From Caryophanales bacterium UBA4856 (GTDB lineage Bacteria > Bacillota_I > Bacilli_A > RFN20 > CAG-288), in the NCBI GenBank assembly GCA_002399765.1, contig DHEG01000013.1, positions 1 through 22,428 on the forward strand: 22,428 nt of DNA. Direction: 5' to 3'. Each line of letters opens with the position of its first letter. The first letter of the stretch is position 1. Positions 21,544 to 22,428 of the stretch are shown piece by piece. A program made the position numbers and the translations under genes. The notes beneath the pieces are model-generated. The model had not been told where the DNA came from, made no database searches, and saw only the letters and a program-made list of their open reading frames with translations.

Positions 21544-22428
21544 TTATTGCATGCGTGGGTCGAAGGCGTCTCTCATGCCATCGCCGAGAAGGTTGAAGGC
21601 CAATACTATTACGCAGATCAGGATGGCGGGGAAGACCAAAAGCAAGGGATGGCTGTAAATGGAACTCAGGGCATCAGAGCAAAGCGAGCCCAAAGAAGGC
21701 ATGGGGGCGGAGACGCCCAAGCCGATGAACGAGAGGAAGCTCTCGGTAAAAATGGCCGAGGGTATCTCCAACGCGGTAGAGATTATTATCAAGCCGATGC
21801 AGTTGGGCAAAAGGTGATGGAAGATGATTCGGAAGTTCCCGGCGCCAAGGCTTTTTGACGCAAGCACGAATTCCTGGCTTCGCAAGGACAGGATCTGGCC
21901 CCGTACCAATCTGGCCATTCCCACCCAATAGAGCAGGGCGAATACTATGAATATGGATAGCAAGCCCGCACCAAGGGTAGCAATAAACCCGGTTGCCCCG
22001 TCAAGGGCTTCCCTCAAGACCACCGAAAGCAAGATTATTATCAAGACATCAGGAAGTGAATAGATTATGTCGACTATTCTCATCATTATCAAATCGGTCG
22101 TGCCGCCGATATACCCTGATATCGCGCCGTAGACCGAACCTATGATCAAGACGATGAAAGCGGCAAAGATGCCAACGAATATGCTTATCCGAGCGCCGTA
22201 TATGACCCGGATGAAATAGTCGCGTCCGAGTTTGTCGGTGCCCATCAAATGAGGCATCACGAATTCCCCTTGGTCGAGAAGGGCCTTCTCGGTGGTGCTG
22301 TACTCGAACGGATCGAGATTGGTGAATGAACTGTCCCCGTATGTCACCGAAAGCTGGTCGGAATACTTATATGGCCAAAAGATCGGCAAGATTATGACTG
22401 TCAATATGATGAGGACCAGGAACACCAT
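21544..22428 (-). CDS. oppC: Oligopeptide ABC transporter permease, 5'-truncated by the window edge
   Basis: Membrane subunit of the peptide importer. The visible 294 residues include a first transmembrane helix at the very start, an external domain, the OppC signature MGTDKLGRDYFIRVIYGARI, five more helices and the EAA loop that contacts the ATPase (EFVLASKSLGAGNFRIIFHH). It ends LLGDGMRDAFDPRMQ, a typical OppC/DppC C-terminus. A Met codon lies exactly at the window end, but family members usually carry a cytoplasmic segment before the first helix, so the true start is probably outside. oppB and the ATPase genes are expected further right. A terminator separates it from oppA. Confidence 0.9.
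   Translation of the reverse strand: MVFLVLIILTVIILPIFWPYKYSDQLSVTYGDSSFTNLDPFEYSTTEKALLDQGEFVMPHLMGTDKLGRDYFIRVIYGARISIFVGIFAAFIVLIIGSVYGAISGYIGGTTDLIMMRIVDIIYSLPDVLIIILLSVVLREALDGATGFIATLGAGLLSIFIVFALLYWVGMARLVRGQILSLRSQEFVLASKSLGAGNFRIIFHHLLPNCIGLIIISTALEIPSAIFTESFLSFIGLGVSAPMPSLGSLCSDALSSIYSHPLLLVFPAILICVIVLAFNLLGDGMRDAFDPRMQ

Overview
The window looks like a chromosomal segment of a fermentative, low-to-moderate GC Bacillota (Firmicutes) relative. The evidence is strong AAAGGAG-type ribosome binding sites, T-tailed intrinsic terminators at many gene ends, standard stops including TGA (so not a code-4 mollicute), lipoprotein-type solute binding proteins, GapN, lactate oxidase, an HPr-family protein and a type II thymidine kinase. 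ATA (Ile) and AGG (Arg) codons look frequent even in conserved genes. I cannot place it to genus; an Erysipelotrichia-like or neighbouring lineage is a guess. I see no tRNA, rRNA, CRISPR array, transposase or phage gene.

Layout. 1-973: AT-richer, gene-poor end with the tail of an upstream gene, a two-helix membrane peptide, and on the minus strand a short reading frame broken by one TAA (693-953). 974-3804 (minus): a PEPCK/HPr-kinase-fold P-loop protein followed by the branched-chain aminotransferase ilvE. A divergent promoter region separates these from lactate oxidase (4009-5121), which is followed by a lipoprotein with a permuted papain-fold (LRAT/NlpC-like) signature and a small membrane protein. 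6198-7419: divergent FMN reductase and a six-helix DUF308-like membrane protein. 7466-13551 (minus): galU, a small membrane protein, three unrecognised soluble proteins, gapN and fruK. 13680-19254 (plus): a DUF308-like membrane protein, an HPr-like protein, tdk, a P-type cation ATPase with a long charged N-terminus, and an enlarged mscL. 19332-19415 (minus): a 27-residue ORF with its own predicted promoter, ribosome binding site and shared terminator. 19615-22428 (minus): oppC (runs off the window) and oppA.

Theme. Much of the window concerns carbon and redox metabolism: FruK feeds glycolysis, GapN makes NADPH at the glyceraldehyde-3-phosphate step, GalU diverts hexose to UDP-glucose, lactate oxidase consumes lactate and O2, and an FMN reductase may shuttle electrons. 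The most interesting regulatory candidate is the HPr-like protein: it lacks the phosphorylatable His15 (Thr instead) but keeps the regulatory Ser46 motif, as Bacillus Crh does. Its predicted promoter holds a cre-like palindrome. A P-loop protein combining PEPCK-like layout with an HPr-kinase-like GKSE motif sits in the same window. All functional links between them are inference.
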